The translations under genes were made by a program, and so were the position numbers. Under the pieces are notes generated by a model that worked only from the letters and a program-made list of their open reading frames with translations, searched no databases and was not told the DNA's origin. From Apus apus (lineage: Eukaryota > Chordata > Aves > Apodiformes > Apodidae), in the NCBI RefSeq assembly GCF_020740795.1, contig NC_067291.1, positions 13,272,780-13,336,779 on the forward strand: a stretch of 64,000 nucleotides of DNA, given 5' to 3'. Of this stretch, positions 47,701 through 61,100 are shown piece after piece. How positions within the stretch are numbered: position 1 is the stretch's first letter; each line of letters starts with the position of its first letter.

Positions 47701-50700
47701 AGTCAAAAGATAGAAACATAGAAAAAACAGTCCTTCCCCACTATAGCTTGTAGTTCAAAGACTGGTTTACATTTCTTAGTGTGCCAACAGCAAGTCCTTC
47801 ATCTCTTACTGGCTTTGCTTTTAAGAGAAAGAGCAAATCTAAAGGCCAAAGCGTAGCCCTATGCTGGGAGCACAACTGGTTACACTCCAGGTAGAAAAGA
47901 CTCTCTGAGCCTGTTGTGCTCCCTGGAGTGCTCAGCTGGGATTTGGGAAAACAAGGCAACATCTGGACAACCCAGGAAGCTGCTTTTTTTACCTCTCTGT
48001 AACAGTCTGGGTGGGAGTGTCGATGCTTTCCTAGGCTAAAGATAAACACCAAACCTTTCTAAGTCATTAAATAGCACTTAGCAATATGCAGCCTGCAGAC
48101 TGCTTTTTTTAATCAAGTAGTCTGTATTTGCACTTTCTCTGAAATCTCAGTAGAGTATCAATACTGCTCAAGTTGGCTTCTGCAGCCAGCACACACAGAG
48201 GCTGTGCCTGGAAAGATGAATCTTTGAGTTGGCACTGGTTATTAGCCAGTCGTTGATAACGGGCAAACTTCTTGTTCAGCTAAACGAGTTTTGGCACAGG
48301 ATCACTTAGAATATAACAACCACCCAAAAAAATCAGTCTGTTGAATAACATTCAGCCATACCAGATGTGCTGACTCGAAAACATGCCAGATTCCTCAAAG
48401 CAGTACACTTGACAGCAGTCCTAGGCAGAAGTGATTCCCCCCTCTCCCCTCAATATATTTACAAACAAAGAGAAAATTAACTGTGGGGTAGGATGAATAA
48501 GATAAAATATGTTTGTGAATATTGGTCTAAATTTTTTAATTAGCTTCCCTCTGCTATGTTTAATTTCTTCTTTGTGGTTGTGGGAAGAATTGGCTCTTGC
48601 TGGCACAAATGCCTATGAGAAATAAACCCCCCCATGCTGCATGTCTGAGTGTTTGTAAAATGAACCTTTAAGACCAAGTACAAAACACTGATGATTGAAG
48701 TGGCCACAGGCTAATGCATTTGAGAGAAGAAACTTTATCTTTAAGCTTGTTTAAACCAACTGAAGTAGATCCAGAAGAATTCAAGTATTTATATTCATGA
48801 CCAGTCTTTTTCATAAATAAGCCTTCACTTGGGCTTTTCAGTTTGGGTATTTTTGATTGCATTGTTAACCACGAGGAAGAGGAGCAAGACTGAAACATTT
48901 CTCAGGCAGCAGCACAGACCAGCTCCCTTTCTGGAGTGAATATGCACAAAGTCAAAGGTGTGACTGAATTTAGGTCAAAAATGGGGAAGAAAAAAACAAC
49001 AACAACAAACAAACCCAACAGGAGCTGCTTTTGGATTTCAGCCCTGGAAGGGAACATCTTGAAGGGCACTGGCAGTCAGTGCTGCTTATGATTCCCTCTG
49101 CTCAGCCTTTGCTCCTGCTGTTGAGGCACAGGTTCTTCCTGACCTGACAGGTGAAGGCAGCAGCAAGCATGGCAGGTAACCACCTGCCTACTTTGCAAGA
49201 TTTCCTTGACCACAGCTCAACAAGAGGCCGTGGAGGGTCTCAGGTCAGGGATGGAGATATATTTGTTCCACGTGAGCTCTTGGGAAGGTGCTACCTTCCA
49301 TACTGAGCTGCAGAGCAGAGAAGGTATTTCCAAGCTGTGCAAAGTACACACTGATTTCTTGCACATTCAGGTGAATTTGCTGTGCAATCTGTCTCTCTGT
49401 TGGTTACTGGCTCATCTCCAAGTCTTGACCATCAAGGTCTTCTAAAGGAAAATCAAATTAACCTTCCCATGAGTGTTAAAACCTGAAGGAAGATATCTCA
49501 CCTCCAGTGATGCTCTGAGAGGGAGGTGGCCCAGCCCTGTCTCCCTGCTTTCTTTAACCTTTCCACCATTTCCATGACTATGACCTGACCAAATATGCAC
49601 TGAAGCCAGAGGAGACTTTCCAGGCATATCAATGGATGTCAGACTGCACTTGCTGGCACTTAGGTAATATGTTAAACAGTCTTCAAGTTTCTTGTGGTCA
49701 CCAAGGAATTCACAAATGCTTTAGCTTTTACCGCCCTGAGTAATTATTTATTGGGACAACCTTTTTATAGAATCCCCTTAAAATGTCCATCCAGATTCTA
49801 AGGCCAATAGAGACTATTAGCTCATCAGTCTGCAGAATAACCTATCCCATAGCATTTCACTCAATAACTGCTGTGTTTAGCTCAGCAGTAAGCATTTGAT
49901 TAAAAAGTATCTTCCAGAAAAGCCTGCAGCCTCCACTGAAGAGGTCAAGGAATGAGGAAAACTTCCTGCAGTGGTTTTTCTAGTTGTTGATTCCCTCCTG
50001 GGTGTAAAAGTGAAACATATTTACTGCAAAATATCCCCACACCTTTGAACACCTCTGGACACTCCAGTGGGGAGCACCAATGTCTCAAATTCCCATCCAT
50101 GTTCAGGATCCTCTGAGGTTTGTGTCCCCCCAGCATCCACACAGTTTGTCACATGGAGGAACAGCTGGCACTGTCCTGCAGGATGGAGCCATTCATCCTA
50201 ATTTCAGCCTCACAGTCTGGAAAATGAAGGAAAAATCTTTGCAAACCATTGCTGAGTGAAAGGACAAGTACTCATTTCTGCCAGGTGGGTCCAAGGAAAA
50301 CAACCACCACCGTGATTGAGAGGTTTCATTCTGACTCCTTCTCCAGCAGATCAGAAGTTTCACCTTTTAGCCTTTTTCTTTCTCAATATTGCCTTCTTGC
50401 TTGTTCTAATCTCTAGTCTCCCATCTCCTCTGTTGGTTTTGCTGCAGGAAATAACATCTCAGTGGGGGACCAGCCTTAAGTCCAGCTTGTCCATGTCTGA
50501 TGGTGGCCAGGAATGCACCTCTACTTAACCTTGAGTTTCACTGGCCCAGATTTTTCATATCCATTCCCTGCATCTTCACCATGGGAATAAGGATTATTTA
50601 TCAACCAGATGCTCCAAGGCTTCCACAAATTAAGCAATATGTTCTGGCTGAGCCCATGCAAAGCAGAGAGTCAGAAGGAAAGGAAACTGCTGCGTGGGGG

Positions 50701-53700
50701 CCAAGGTCAGGCTCCCTCCTCCTGACCTCCCACATACCAGGAGTGTTTATGGAAGTATTAAAGGAGTTCTCCCGTGTTGTGGGAAAATCTCTAAACTGTT
50801 CACCGTTTCTAGTATCCTTTCCCTTAAGGTGCATTTCTTTGCTTTAAAATCCATTGAAGGAATTTATGTTTTCATGCTCCAAGAGTGGTGAGTAGGCCAG
50901 AGCTTTGCCATCTTTGTCATCTCTTGCTGGCTTCTTCAGGCCACCTTGTACCTTGATACCTTGTACCTGGTACAAAACGTGCTGATTGCAGTTCAAAGAC
51001 CCAGGCAGCAGCAGCACTCATCAGGTTTGGCTTTGGGCTTGTCTGGGGTTAAATCACTCACTTTGTTTGAAACTGTCAGCAAACGCCTGTTGATCTCAGC
51101 AGCCCTGAGACTTCTCCTGTCCCCAGTGAAGGTGGAGCAGGCAGTGTGACACTCTGACTGCCCTTAGAGATAAAAGGGAACAAGTGTCCTCACCATTCCC
51201 ATTCTCTTGTACTCCTTCCCTCAAGCTTCAGCTCTCATATAGGTCACTGGATCATCCACCTGAGGTATTGTATGACATAATAAGATGCATCATAACAAGA
51301 TGTCTTTATCAGCCAAAAAGTCATGCTTCCCCAAGCTGGGAAAAATGTCAGATGAAAGACTGATGACCCATATGGATCACAATAGCTTAAATTACATTAT
51401 GAAGACAGTGAACTGCTCCTGACACATCCTGTGCAAGGTTCTTTAACCACAACAAATAGATCGAAACATTTCTAGCATTTAATCTTTTCTCCCATTGACT
51501 ATGGGCAGGTCGTAGAGGAAAAGAATCTCTCCTCCTTCAGGATCTCTATTGAATTTAATTAGGTTTGCAAGCTCCACACCCTGGGAGAGTTATTCTAAGT
51601 CCTTACACTTTCTCTGGGATGCCTGGGGGATCACAAACACATTGAAGCCCAGCTTTTTCATAACTGCCTAATCAAAGGGGGCCATGTAGAACCACATTTT
51701 ACATGGCAGTTTTGACACAACTTGTTTAGCACAGGGGAAAAATATAATACATAAAGGGATCACTCTTCTGCTCTGTGCCAGAGAAGACCCAGCAGGTATG
51801 TTGTATCTGACCTGCTTGTGCACATCAAATTTTGGAGGACTCTGCAAAGTCTCACCAGGAGATGCAGAAAGAAGTCCAAGGAAAAGCATCCCAGGGAAGA
51901 GACAGCACCACAGCACATGCCTCTTGCCAAAAAGCTGCATCTGTTTGCAGCTGGACTGGAGCTGAGCAGGACTGTTCAGAGCAAGAAAATATCAAGAACC
52001 TGCCAAGCTCAACTCCTGACGCCAACTTCTGGGCAGTAAGTTTCAAGGCCAAGGCTCTACATGTTCTGTGAAGCACAGGGCTGCACCCCACAGGCAATGC
52101 TACTGTGTTGCCTGTTTTCAGCTCCCAGCTGAAGCTGGGAAGGATGGAAGTGCAGCTACTGCTTCCCACGCCTCTGACAGGAAAGGCCTCACACTGCCCT
52201 CCCCTCTCACCCCTACCTGGGCCACCTTGGGATGGTTTATCCCATTGCCATCATTGGACATTTGCATGTAGTCCAGCTAGAACTTGCAGGACAGATTTTT
52301 AAAATCTCTTACTTTCCATTAACACTCTCAGAGAGAGCCAGAAAAGACAGTCTAGCATCAGTACTGTAAGCTTCATTGCCACCAACTACTACTAAAGGTC
52401 AAGAGTTTAAAAGGATTCTTGAAGTCTTATATAGATAGTGGTACTATCTAGACTTGGAGTGATAAGCATCAGATAAGAACTGGGAGGTGTCCAAAGACAG
52501 AGAGAGGAACAGAGACATACAAAAGCAGTGATGGAAGGAGTTGCATTTCTGCCAGTAACTGGTTGCTCTGGTTTTGTTCTTTCATGGCTTATACAACTTC
52601 ACTTTGGAGGAAGTATGATGGCATTTTTCTTAGATGAAGACTAAGCCATGGCAATGCATTTCCGCAGTGATCCCTAAAATATCTGCTGCTGGATCCTGGT
52701 GACAAGGCCTTGCATAGGGCAATCCTTTCAATCCAATCCATTCTGGCAGTGTCCCTGCTTCTGTGCTTCGACAGGACATGCCAGGCTCTGCATTGAAGAA
52801 GGTAATTGATCCCACAGAGGAAAAGAAGGAGCCTGAGGCCAGAGACACAGCAACTGGAAGAATGCAACGTTTATGCTTTTATCTAAATCAATAGTAACTA
52901 CAAGAAGCTGCTGTAGCTGCAGGCTCTTAGACTGTGGGTGAGCCTCAGCTGTGGAGGGAAGTTTGGTGGCTCTTGTGTGCAAGAAAACGACTGCAAACTG
53001 TGAATGAAAGGAATGAGGTGCAGAAACCCAAAGCCACCAGGAAGCAGCTACCTTTGCAAATAGGCACAAGGGGCAGTGGGCAATCTTCCTGCTCCAAGCA
53101 CTTGCCATTTTGAAGGAGTTATTATGTAGGCTGAGGCACATCAGCTCATTTCACATGAGATAGCAAGTCAATGTTTTTCAGGACAAGCTTCCTGACCTAG
53201 GCTGGATTTGGAGAGGTAGATCAGAGCCATCAGTTTCCCAAGCACCCTGTCCACCTGGAGATCATTTCTTTTGACTCTATTGCCAAGCAGTAGTATGTGA
53301 ATTTATCATGGCCAGATAAACACTAATAAAATGTCCCAGGTTAGAGCAACAGTGATTTTTCTGTCAAACCCAAACTAAATAAAAGAGAGAGTAAACTTTC
53401 ATTTTCTGCTCTGGAGCTGGGAAAACCAAACTGCAGAAACACAAGATCAACATGAGTTCTTTGCAAATAGCTTCCTCTCTTCTAATTGCATTTCCTATAT
53501 AACTCCACTTTTGAAATGGCTTGTGGAGGTAACAGCTATTGATCTACAACTCTTTTGACAAGGAGAGGTGCTGCAGAAACAGCAGAAATCTCATCAGGTT
53601 GCTGTCAGTTAATCTTGCCATGCAGTAAAGGAGCAAACAATTAACACCAAGCACTAGCTGCTGGGCTCATCATTATCCAGCAAGTATAAGGTCCTCTGAG

Positions 53701-54689
53701 GACTTGAATTCACATTTGGGTTCAGCTTGTAATATAAAAGCCACACCTGAGTAATGTGTGCCTGCAGAGCTGCTTTGACAGAGTAGAGAAATACAAGCAC
53801 AGGAGCTGCAAACATGTTTTCCATTGACTGGAGCATAGAATGTCTTATTTATCATGAGTCAATTGATGGCTAAACTCACCCAGCAAACTCATAAAAGCAT
53901 TAGTTTGTATTTGTTGCTCACATTCAGAAACATTATACATCAAAAAGGTCAATGCTTCCCAACTAATTAAATTATAACAGCCATCTATCACACAAATTCA
54001 GTTAATACCACTTTAGCTTGCACTTTTTGGAGAATGATCAAAGTTGGATTGTCTGCACAGGATATTCCACTTTAATGACAAACCTCTTTATGATAACCAA
54101 GCTCAGAGCAAACCATTCTTTGCCAAATGCCTCCTAGAATAGCTGAACTACTAGTTTTTGCAAGTGGTGGGCTAGTTAAATGCATGGAGAGGCAGTGCTG
54201 CAATCTGAAGCCATGCTACCTATACAGAGCTTGAAAAATGAGAGTCCCCAAGGGTGCTTTGCCTGCATTTGTTATTAAAGGCATGGTGACAAGGAATAAT
54301 TTGATGAAATTTATTGAAAAAAAAAAAAAGACCTGCACAAAAAGAGCCAGCCCCCTCCCTGTACTGGTTTGGAAATCTGAATCTAAAATTGCCACAAGGC
54401 AAGGATTTAATAAATCTGTGCAATCAGATAGCATAAGAAAAGATTATACTCTAGGTTGGGGGTTTTTTTGGAAGTGTAGACAAGTAATCTGGACAACTAC
54501 AGGATCTTCAGTCTGATTTCACCAGCAAGAAATGCTTTTCAATACACATTGATACACATTTATAACTCAACGGGACTTCAGCACAACAGCTGACATGGAA
54601 AATGAAGTTCATTGGAAATTATTTGGATTAATTCAAAACCACTTGGTAGTTTCCCACCTACCCTGGAGGAGAGATGCCATCACACTGCT
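44701..54689. other. Intergenic upstream of MINAR1: no gene seen
   Basis: No recognisable exon on either strand. There is pyrimidine-rich low complexity at about 46560-46800 and A-runs near 48990 and 54317-54329. The segments about 46190-46330 and 53880-54120 are AT-rich with homeodomain- and GATA-like words and are candidate enhancers. I looked specifically for TMED3 protein motifs, the gene upstream of MINAR1 in human, and found none. Confidence 0.65.
46190..46330. promoter_or_regulatory. Candidate upstream enhancer
   Basis: It contains AATTACATTTAATTGATGG, CATTAGCATTTTG, ATATAATTAGGAATCACC and CACCTGCA (E-box) within 140 bases, about 1.7 kb beyond the CpG island. The motif density suggests a regulatory element. 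There is no direct proof. Confidence 0.28.
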
Positions 54690-55440
54690 TCCAAAGGAGG
54701 ATGAGCAGGCTGGGTAGAGGTTGCTAGAGGAATTTCTCCAGGAATGGGACACATTTTGGTTACTATTTTCATTAATGACCTCTGGACAGAGCAGAAAAAC
54801 ATTGCCTTCAGTGGCATTAGACAGAAAACTGGGAGCAATTCCTAGAGAAACCCTGAATATTGCACAGAACCAGAGGAATGGGGCTAACAAAGAGATCCCT
54901 GATTCTGTACTTCAGGACCAGCAAGAACACCAGTGAGCACCTGGAAGCTTCTCAGGTAGGAGCAAGGGGAATTCTATTCCCCCTGGGCAGTTATTCTAGT
55001 AGGGGATGTTTAGGAGTGTTTGACACCCTGTGGCCATTGAAAAGCAAAGGTGACAGGATGAGTAGCTCTGCACACAGCTACTGGGGAGGGGCAAACACGT
55101 TTACAGGGCACAGACCAGGAGGAGCATCATGGGCAAGGACATGTCACAACTTTGCTGGGAATACTCTGCCTCACAAGGTCTCCCCTGCTCAACAACGTCC
55201 AATTCAGAGCAAGAAGTAACTGGGATGAGCCGGTGCTGTAAGAGGAGACTGTACAAGCTGCTTCATTTAGCCTCACAGAATGAAGCCTGAGAGGGGCTGT
55301 GATTATTTTCTATAAATACATCAAGGGGGTAAACACAAGGGAGAGAGAAGAGCTATTTAAGCTGAGGGAGAATATTGGCACAAGAACAAATAGATGTAAA
55401 TTGACGAAGAATAAATTTAGACTAAAAAGAACTCTTCAGA
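54690..55440 (+). mobile_element. Old CR1-like LINE fragment, plus orientation
   Basis: The 3' part (about 55200-55435) has CR1 ORF2 signatures in plus sense: TATAAATACATCAAGGGGGT, a later AGATGTAAATTGACGAAG segment, and AATTTAGACTAAAAAG (the TRxxxKL..KFRL region), with many substitutions. The 5' part includes TTTCATTAATGACCTCTGGA, matching the conserved IFINDLD region. The middle is too diverged to align by eye. Frames are broken throughout. It is the only plus-strand CR1 copy here and looks the oldest. Confidence 0.6.
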
Positions 55441-58400
55441 GAACTGATTTTTTTTAAATCACCACACAGACAGGGAGAATAAGATTCCCCTCTCCCCCCA
55501 GACTTGCTCAGCTATTGAACAGGTTTGTACAGCACATTTGGGTGGGATGACAGTATGCTGCCCTCAAGCCATCCTCCCAGCTCTTGGCTCTCAAGCCAAG
55601 CAAACACAAGACCTGGCAATTGGTATCTCTGATATCACTGAGGTCTCCAAGCCTCCATTCAACACAACACCTGCAAAGTTTCCAAGAGTTTCATGTGTTT
55701 TGGGTGTGGGGTTTTTTTTTTAAAGGTGAGGTTTTCACTAAGGCTGTGGTTTCCTGGTCACGGGCCAGGAGGATCACGGAGAATCCTGCCCTGGATTCTG
55801 GCATCAGTGTGGCAGTGCCAAGAAGTGGCACAGATGCCACCACAACCACACATGCTGCAGACAGAGCAATAGGTCTCATTTCTAGCCAGACCTTTCACCA
55901 GGTGCCTGTTTGTTGTCCAGGCTGATGGAAGAGCAAGGCCATGGATGATGGAAGAGCACCTCCTCGGCAGAGCCTGCAGCTGGGCTGCTTCAAAGCAGTC
56001 AAACCTTCAGCCTTGGGAAGTGGGCAGTGGATTTCTCCCTTGTTTCAGCTCTCAGAAAGTCTGGAAGTCTACATGCTGCATGAATGGAGTGCCAGGAGTT
56101 GGTGAGGACGGCAAGAATGACAGTAACAAGGTTGCCACCACCAGGTAAAGGTCCTGCCCTCTCACCAGGTGAATCCTGCAGGGCTCTGCAGGGCTTGGTG
56201 GATGAGTGACACTGCCCACAGCCATGCTGTGGGACCACAGTGGGGACACACAGCTCAGTGCTGCTTCTTTCTGGGATCCCCAGGGTGGATCAACAGAGCC
56301 ACCTTCTCTGCCTACATCCTGCTCTGTTGAGGTTACCAACAGCCCTGTTTATTTCTGCACAGCCACCCACATCCCCTCCATCATTGCAGGACCACTCTTC
56401 TGATCACTGCCATGTGCCAGAGCATCCTCTGCTGACAGAAGCAGATTCCTAAAGGGAGCAAGGCTTAGCAAGAAGGATTCATACAAAGGAGAGCTCAAAA
56501 TTATGGGATGGTTAACATTAATAGGGATCAGACACCATAATACTGGACTCAATCCTTATGCTAGTGGTAGAGCAGGCTTTTAAATCATGCAAAAAAAAAT
56601 AATTATCCATACTTACCCAGCAGCATTATCATGGGGCTCACTAAATACCATTCCTCATAATAGTTAATGCACCATGATCCTAATGATGTGGGAAACTGAG
56701 GCAGAGAAAGTCAATGTCACAACTCATCAGTACTTTGATCATCCCTCCTCAGCTGAGTTATCCTGCTCTAGCCTTGCAAGACGCCTGAAAGTCATTCCTG
56801 TCAAGGTCAGAGAGGAGACCAGCACCAATGCCAGGAATGGTTTTCCCAGCTCCACCAGTGCCACAACCTTTCCTTTCCCTGCAGAGAGGCTCCACAGCCT
56901 CACTTTGTCATGCTGAAGCTTTCAGAGCAGCACATTCACACTCACTCTTTGGATGGTCTTTCTCCACCAGACAATTTATTTCATCATCTTCCCCAAGTAG
57001 TTTTTTCTCAGGGCAAATACACCATTTTCTGAAGTATTTTTACATTATTGCAGCAGAGCAGATCTGATGACACACAATTAATGTGGGACTTTGCTTTTAA
57101 ATTTGGTTGCAGTCTGCAATGAAATGAGATGGAGGGCTCCTGAGACATGTGCATTTTAAGTCCTTGCACCTCACACTGAAACATACCAACCAATCTAGCA
57201 ATGAACAAGCCAAATTCAGAAGCCTGAAGTGTGTGCTGGTATTTCAATGAGAGGGGCAATAGCACCATAATTCTCATTACTCTTGCTCTGAGTCACTCAT
57301 GAGAACTCTCCTGCAGACCCAAATGAGCTCATTTATCCCCCAAGTGCAAACAGGAAACACTCATCTCCTCTGGACATCAACTACCTATTTCTGTGTTGCT
57401 CCTTACTGTTCAGATCATATTGCAGGCTGATATTATCACTGTTGCCATTAAGTTTACTGGTTTTATTTATACCAGCTGGAATAATTCTTTTATTCTTTTT
57501 AGCAGAGAATCACTGTTCTTTGCAAATCTTATCACAAGGATAAATCAAGAGTAACAGATATTTTTTGCTACTCTATGAATCCATAATTGGCATTTGCTCT
57601 CTGATGGCTTATGCAGATGAGGATCTTTCTCAATATATTTCTACACACACACAGAAACCCCATAAGCTTCTCTAGAAAATCTAATGAATTTTAAATTGAA
57701 ACCTTCCAGATTTTCTGTGCACAAGGGCTGATTTTATTTGCACATTGAACAAACTCCTGGAACAGAAACACATTCATTTTAATACCTACTGCTGGATCTT
57801 CAACCACGTTCTCTTCTATATAAAGAAAACCTTCAGGAAAAAAATTAATAGACTGTTTGCTCAAAAGCTCTTCTGGCTCTGGCAACTTTCTCTCTGAAAC
57901 ATGATGTACTGATGTAGCTGGGCACCTCTTACAGTTGTTGGGGGGGTTGCAGATGCAGCCATTTTACCAAGCCAGAGGCCCCACAAGGGACACAACTCAG
58001 TGATGGCTCCAACTGGTGTAATGGTCACCAGGACTCAGGAAAAAGGGCAGCAAAGGCAGCCTCACACACCCAGGGATTTGCTTTTATCCTCATGGACTGT
58101 CAACCTTCCTAATGTGCCAGTGCTTTATAAGAAGATAAAACATATGGGGTCTTACTCTGTTCTGAATCCATGGAAAAGAAAACAAGGTTTCATGACTGTG
58201 ATACAGTTCAGGGGAGCATTGTAGCTTCTTCCTTTTCTGCTATAATGATATAAAGGCTCTATCAAAAGGGAAAACATCTGTTTGTTAAAGAAAAAAATAT
58301 ACCCTTTCAAAATGAGCATGTCAGTCCAAACTGATGTCTGAATTTTAATATAAAAGACTAAAAAAAATCTCCCCAAAACACAAACTCTGAACCAGAGTTT

Positions 58401-60690
58401 GATTTATATGGTGCTGTTCCTTCAAAGAGGATTTGTGAAAAGAAAGAGCTCACTCTGTATTGTTCTTTGTAAAAGAAAAAGAACAAAATGGTTTTTTATA
58501 AAGCAAGATTATTTTAAGAGTCAAGTTACCAGCAACACCAGCTGTATCTGGGACATCTGTTTTTTCTTCCCCATCCTTTCTCTCTTAAGGCAATGACTCC
58601 AGAAAAGACTGAAAAGGAGATGAGAGCCTGCTCAAAACTAGGTTATTACTGCTTTTCTCAGTGTGATTAAGCTTGTCTTTATTTCAATCTCACCCATTTT
58701 CAGCTAACCTGAGCAGAAGGATCAGCTTTCTTCCCCAGACCCAGGTCTAGGGCAGTCAGCAGCATCCCTGGTCCCAGCAGGTGGCCTTTCACACTCTTCA
58801 TTTGATTGTTCTCCTCATGCTGGTAGGACATATCACCAAGCACATGGGCACACGGCATCCAAAAATCATCATGTTCCCCAGAGGGACCCTGCTGCTTATG
58901 AGAACAGCACTGGTGGCACCTGTTAACAAGGCCAAAATAATTACATCTCCAGCAAACCCTGGATTCTCCTGTACAGGTAATTACAGGGTGATGTTTAATA
59001 ACCATGATGAGCCTTGCACCCCATTTCCAAAAACAACACAGGAATGGAAAACTAGTACTGGACTTTGGGCTCCTTAATCTCCCAGGCTCTCCTGAAAGGG
59101 ATGTTCTCAGCATCTAGCCCTGTTACACAGGTGCTTGAAAAACATCTTCATCTTTTGGGAGCACATATCAGGAAACAGCAAATGTTAAATTCCCCTTGCT
59201 CATGGCCAGTGTTTTACATCTTATGGGTGGCCTCACACCAAGTCTTCAGCTGCCCAAAGCAACCCAGATCCACTGGATCTGATGGACCAACTCCAGACCT
59301 AAACCAGATGAGGAGGTGACCCAAGTGCCCAGGAGCAGGTAGAAAAAGATGAAAGGGGAGCTGGTGCAGGACTGCAAAAGGCAGCAAGAGTGTGGGAGAG
59401 TTTAAAGAACAGGCTCACTCCATCACGGCAGGCACAAACTGCCCACAGTGGTGGAAGGGTTAATCAAAGCACAGAACAACAGCTCCCATGGGCCTGTCTC
59501 AAGAAGTGCCTTTCACTGGTAGCAAACATGAGAAAACAGCTGCTAAAGAGAGGAAAAAAAAGATGCCGTATGGAAGTGGTGTTAGAGAACTCCTGTGGGC
59601 CTGCAATAAGTCACTGGAGTAAGTTTGTTCTTAAATGTGTCTGAAATGCCTCCAAGGAGAAACATGTTCTGCTGGAGAGGGATGTTTTTGTATGGAGCAT
59701 AAAGGAGATGAGTTGTCAATAGAAGAGCACAGCAAAGGAAAATATTGGAAAAGCAGCTGGAGACTGTATTAGTGGTTACCATGCAGGTCAGCAATCAATG
59801 TCTTGTTAATGCTGCCATGCATTAATTTAAACATATTAAACACTCAAATGGACTAAGGAAGCCCACATGAGCATAATGAAATCTGTTCATTCACCTGCCC
59901 CCAGCCAATTTGGAGAATGAGTTTTCTCTCCTGTCCTGCATCTGCAGCAGCTTGTGCAAGTGACACGAGTTCGCATCAGGATCTCCAACATCTGTAAAAC
60001 CCAGAAAAGCACTCAGATCAAGTTGGATTTGGCTCCATGACTGCAAACAGCAAATGCAAATCCTCTTCCATGTTGAACACTCACAGCAGGATAGACACAG
60101 AGCAAGGGAATTGCTGAGACCTTTGACAAGGCAACCAGCACAAAGCTTGGCCTGGCTCTCCACCAGATGCTTGTGCTTTCTCTGAGGTCAGAAACAGAGG
60201 CTGAAAAGCTGCCCTTGCTTGGTACTGTTTTCTCCATATTCATTTTCTCCCCAGAAAATGCTAAAATATTTATCCTGGCTAGGCCAAAGGTACTGGAAGT
60301 ATTTTACAGCTCTTTCAGAAGCCTTGTTTTTTCTGGAGAAAAAAAAGACAAAAGAAAAAGGATCTGAATAACTAGGTAAATTTCAACTTGAAGTCATCTG
60401 AAGTGCTGCTAGGCAAAACAATGGGATTTTATTAAAGCAGAGATGTGCCTCTTGCTCTATATTACTATTTGCCTTCCTGAAGGTTCACAGCTTTGGATAT
60501 TAAGGCTACAGGAAGTTCACCAGGGGTCCAACCTGCTCCGTGTTACTCAGTGCTAGGCAAAGTATGCCTTAAAAAAAAAGCAACCAACAACACAAAAAAT
60601 CCCAAGCTCAAGAACCTCTAGGCTTCCTAGGCAAACCAGGCCAAAGTTTCATCCAACTCTGTGTCACCTAGTGAACTCAAACCCTGTAAA
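55441..60690. other. Intergenic: no gene seen
   Basis: Apart from the possible MIR-like remnant at 56.64-56.77 kb and a candidate conserved element at about 57400-57630, I see only unique sequence with short chance frames. One of these, at 58781-59077, starts with a hydrophobic stretch but has no known homologue that I can name. Confidence 0.65.
56640..56770 (-). mobile_element. Possible MIR/L2-like ancient SINE remnant
   Basis: The stretch GGGAAACTGAGGCAGAGAAA followed by GTCAATGTCACAACTCATCAG resembles the reverse complement of the conserved core region of MIR-type SINEs (GGAAACTGAGGCNCAGAGAGG...AAGTGACTTGCCC). Similarity is confined to about 50 bases and the ends are guesses. It could be chance. 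Confidence 0.3.
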
Positions 60691-61100
60691 TCACAGAATC
60701 ACTGGAGTTGGAAGGAACCTCTAGAGATCATCTACTCCAACTCTCACTGAAGTAGGATCACCTAGAGCACATTACTCAGGACTGCATCCAGGTGGGTTTT
60801 GAATATCTCCAGAGATGGGGACTCTACAACCTCCTTGGAGCAGCCTGTTCCAGGGCTCTATCACCTTCACTGTAAATAAGTTTTTCCTCATATTTAAATG
60901 GAACTTCCGATGTTACAGCTTGTACCTGTTGCCCCTTGTTCTGACACTGGGAACCACTGAGAAGAGCTTGTCTCCATCTTCCTTGCATCCACCCTTTAGA
61001 TACTTGTGTACATTTATAAGGTCTCCCCTCAGCCTTCTCATCTCCAGGCTAGAGTCCCAGCTCTTTCAGTCTTCCTCATAGGAGAGATACTCCAAATCTT
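60691..61100 (-). mobile_element. CR1 LINE 3' fragment
   Basis: The plus strand starts TCACAGAATCACTGGAGTTG and GGAAGGAACCTCTAGAGATC. It continues with the reverse-complement CR1 signature (CAGAGATGGGGACTCTACAA, GAGCAGCCTGTTCCAG, AGGTCTCCCCTCAGCCTTCT). The orientation is minus, about 410 bp long and 5'-truncated, with frames interrupted. It belongs to a different subfamily from the 22.8-kb copy, judging by the ATCACCTAGAGCACATTACTC block. Confidence 0.93.
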
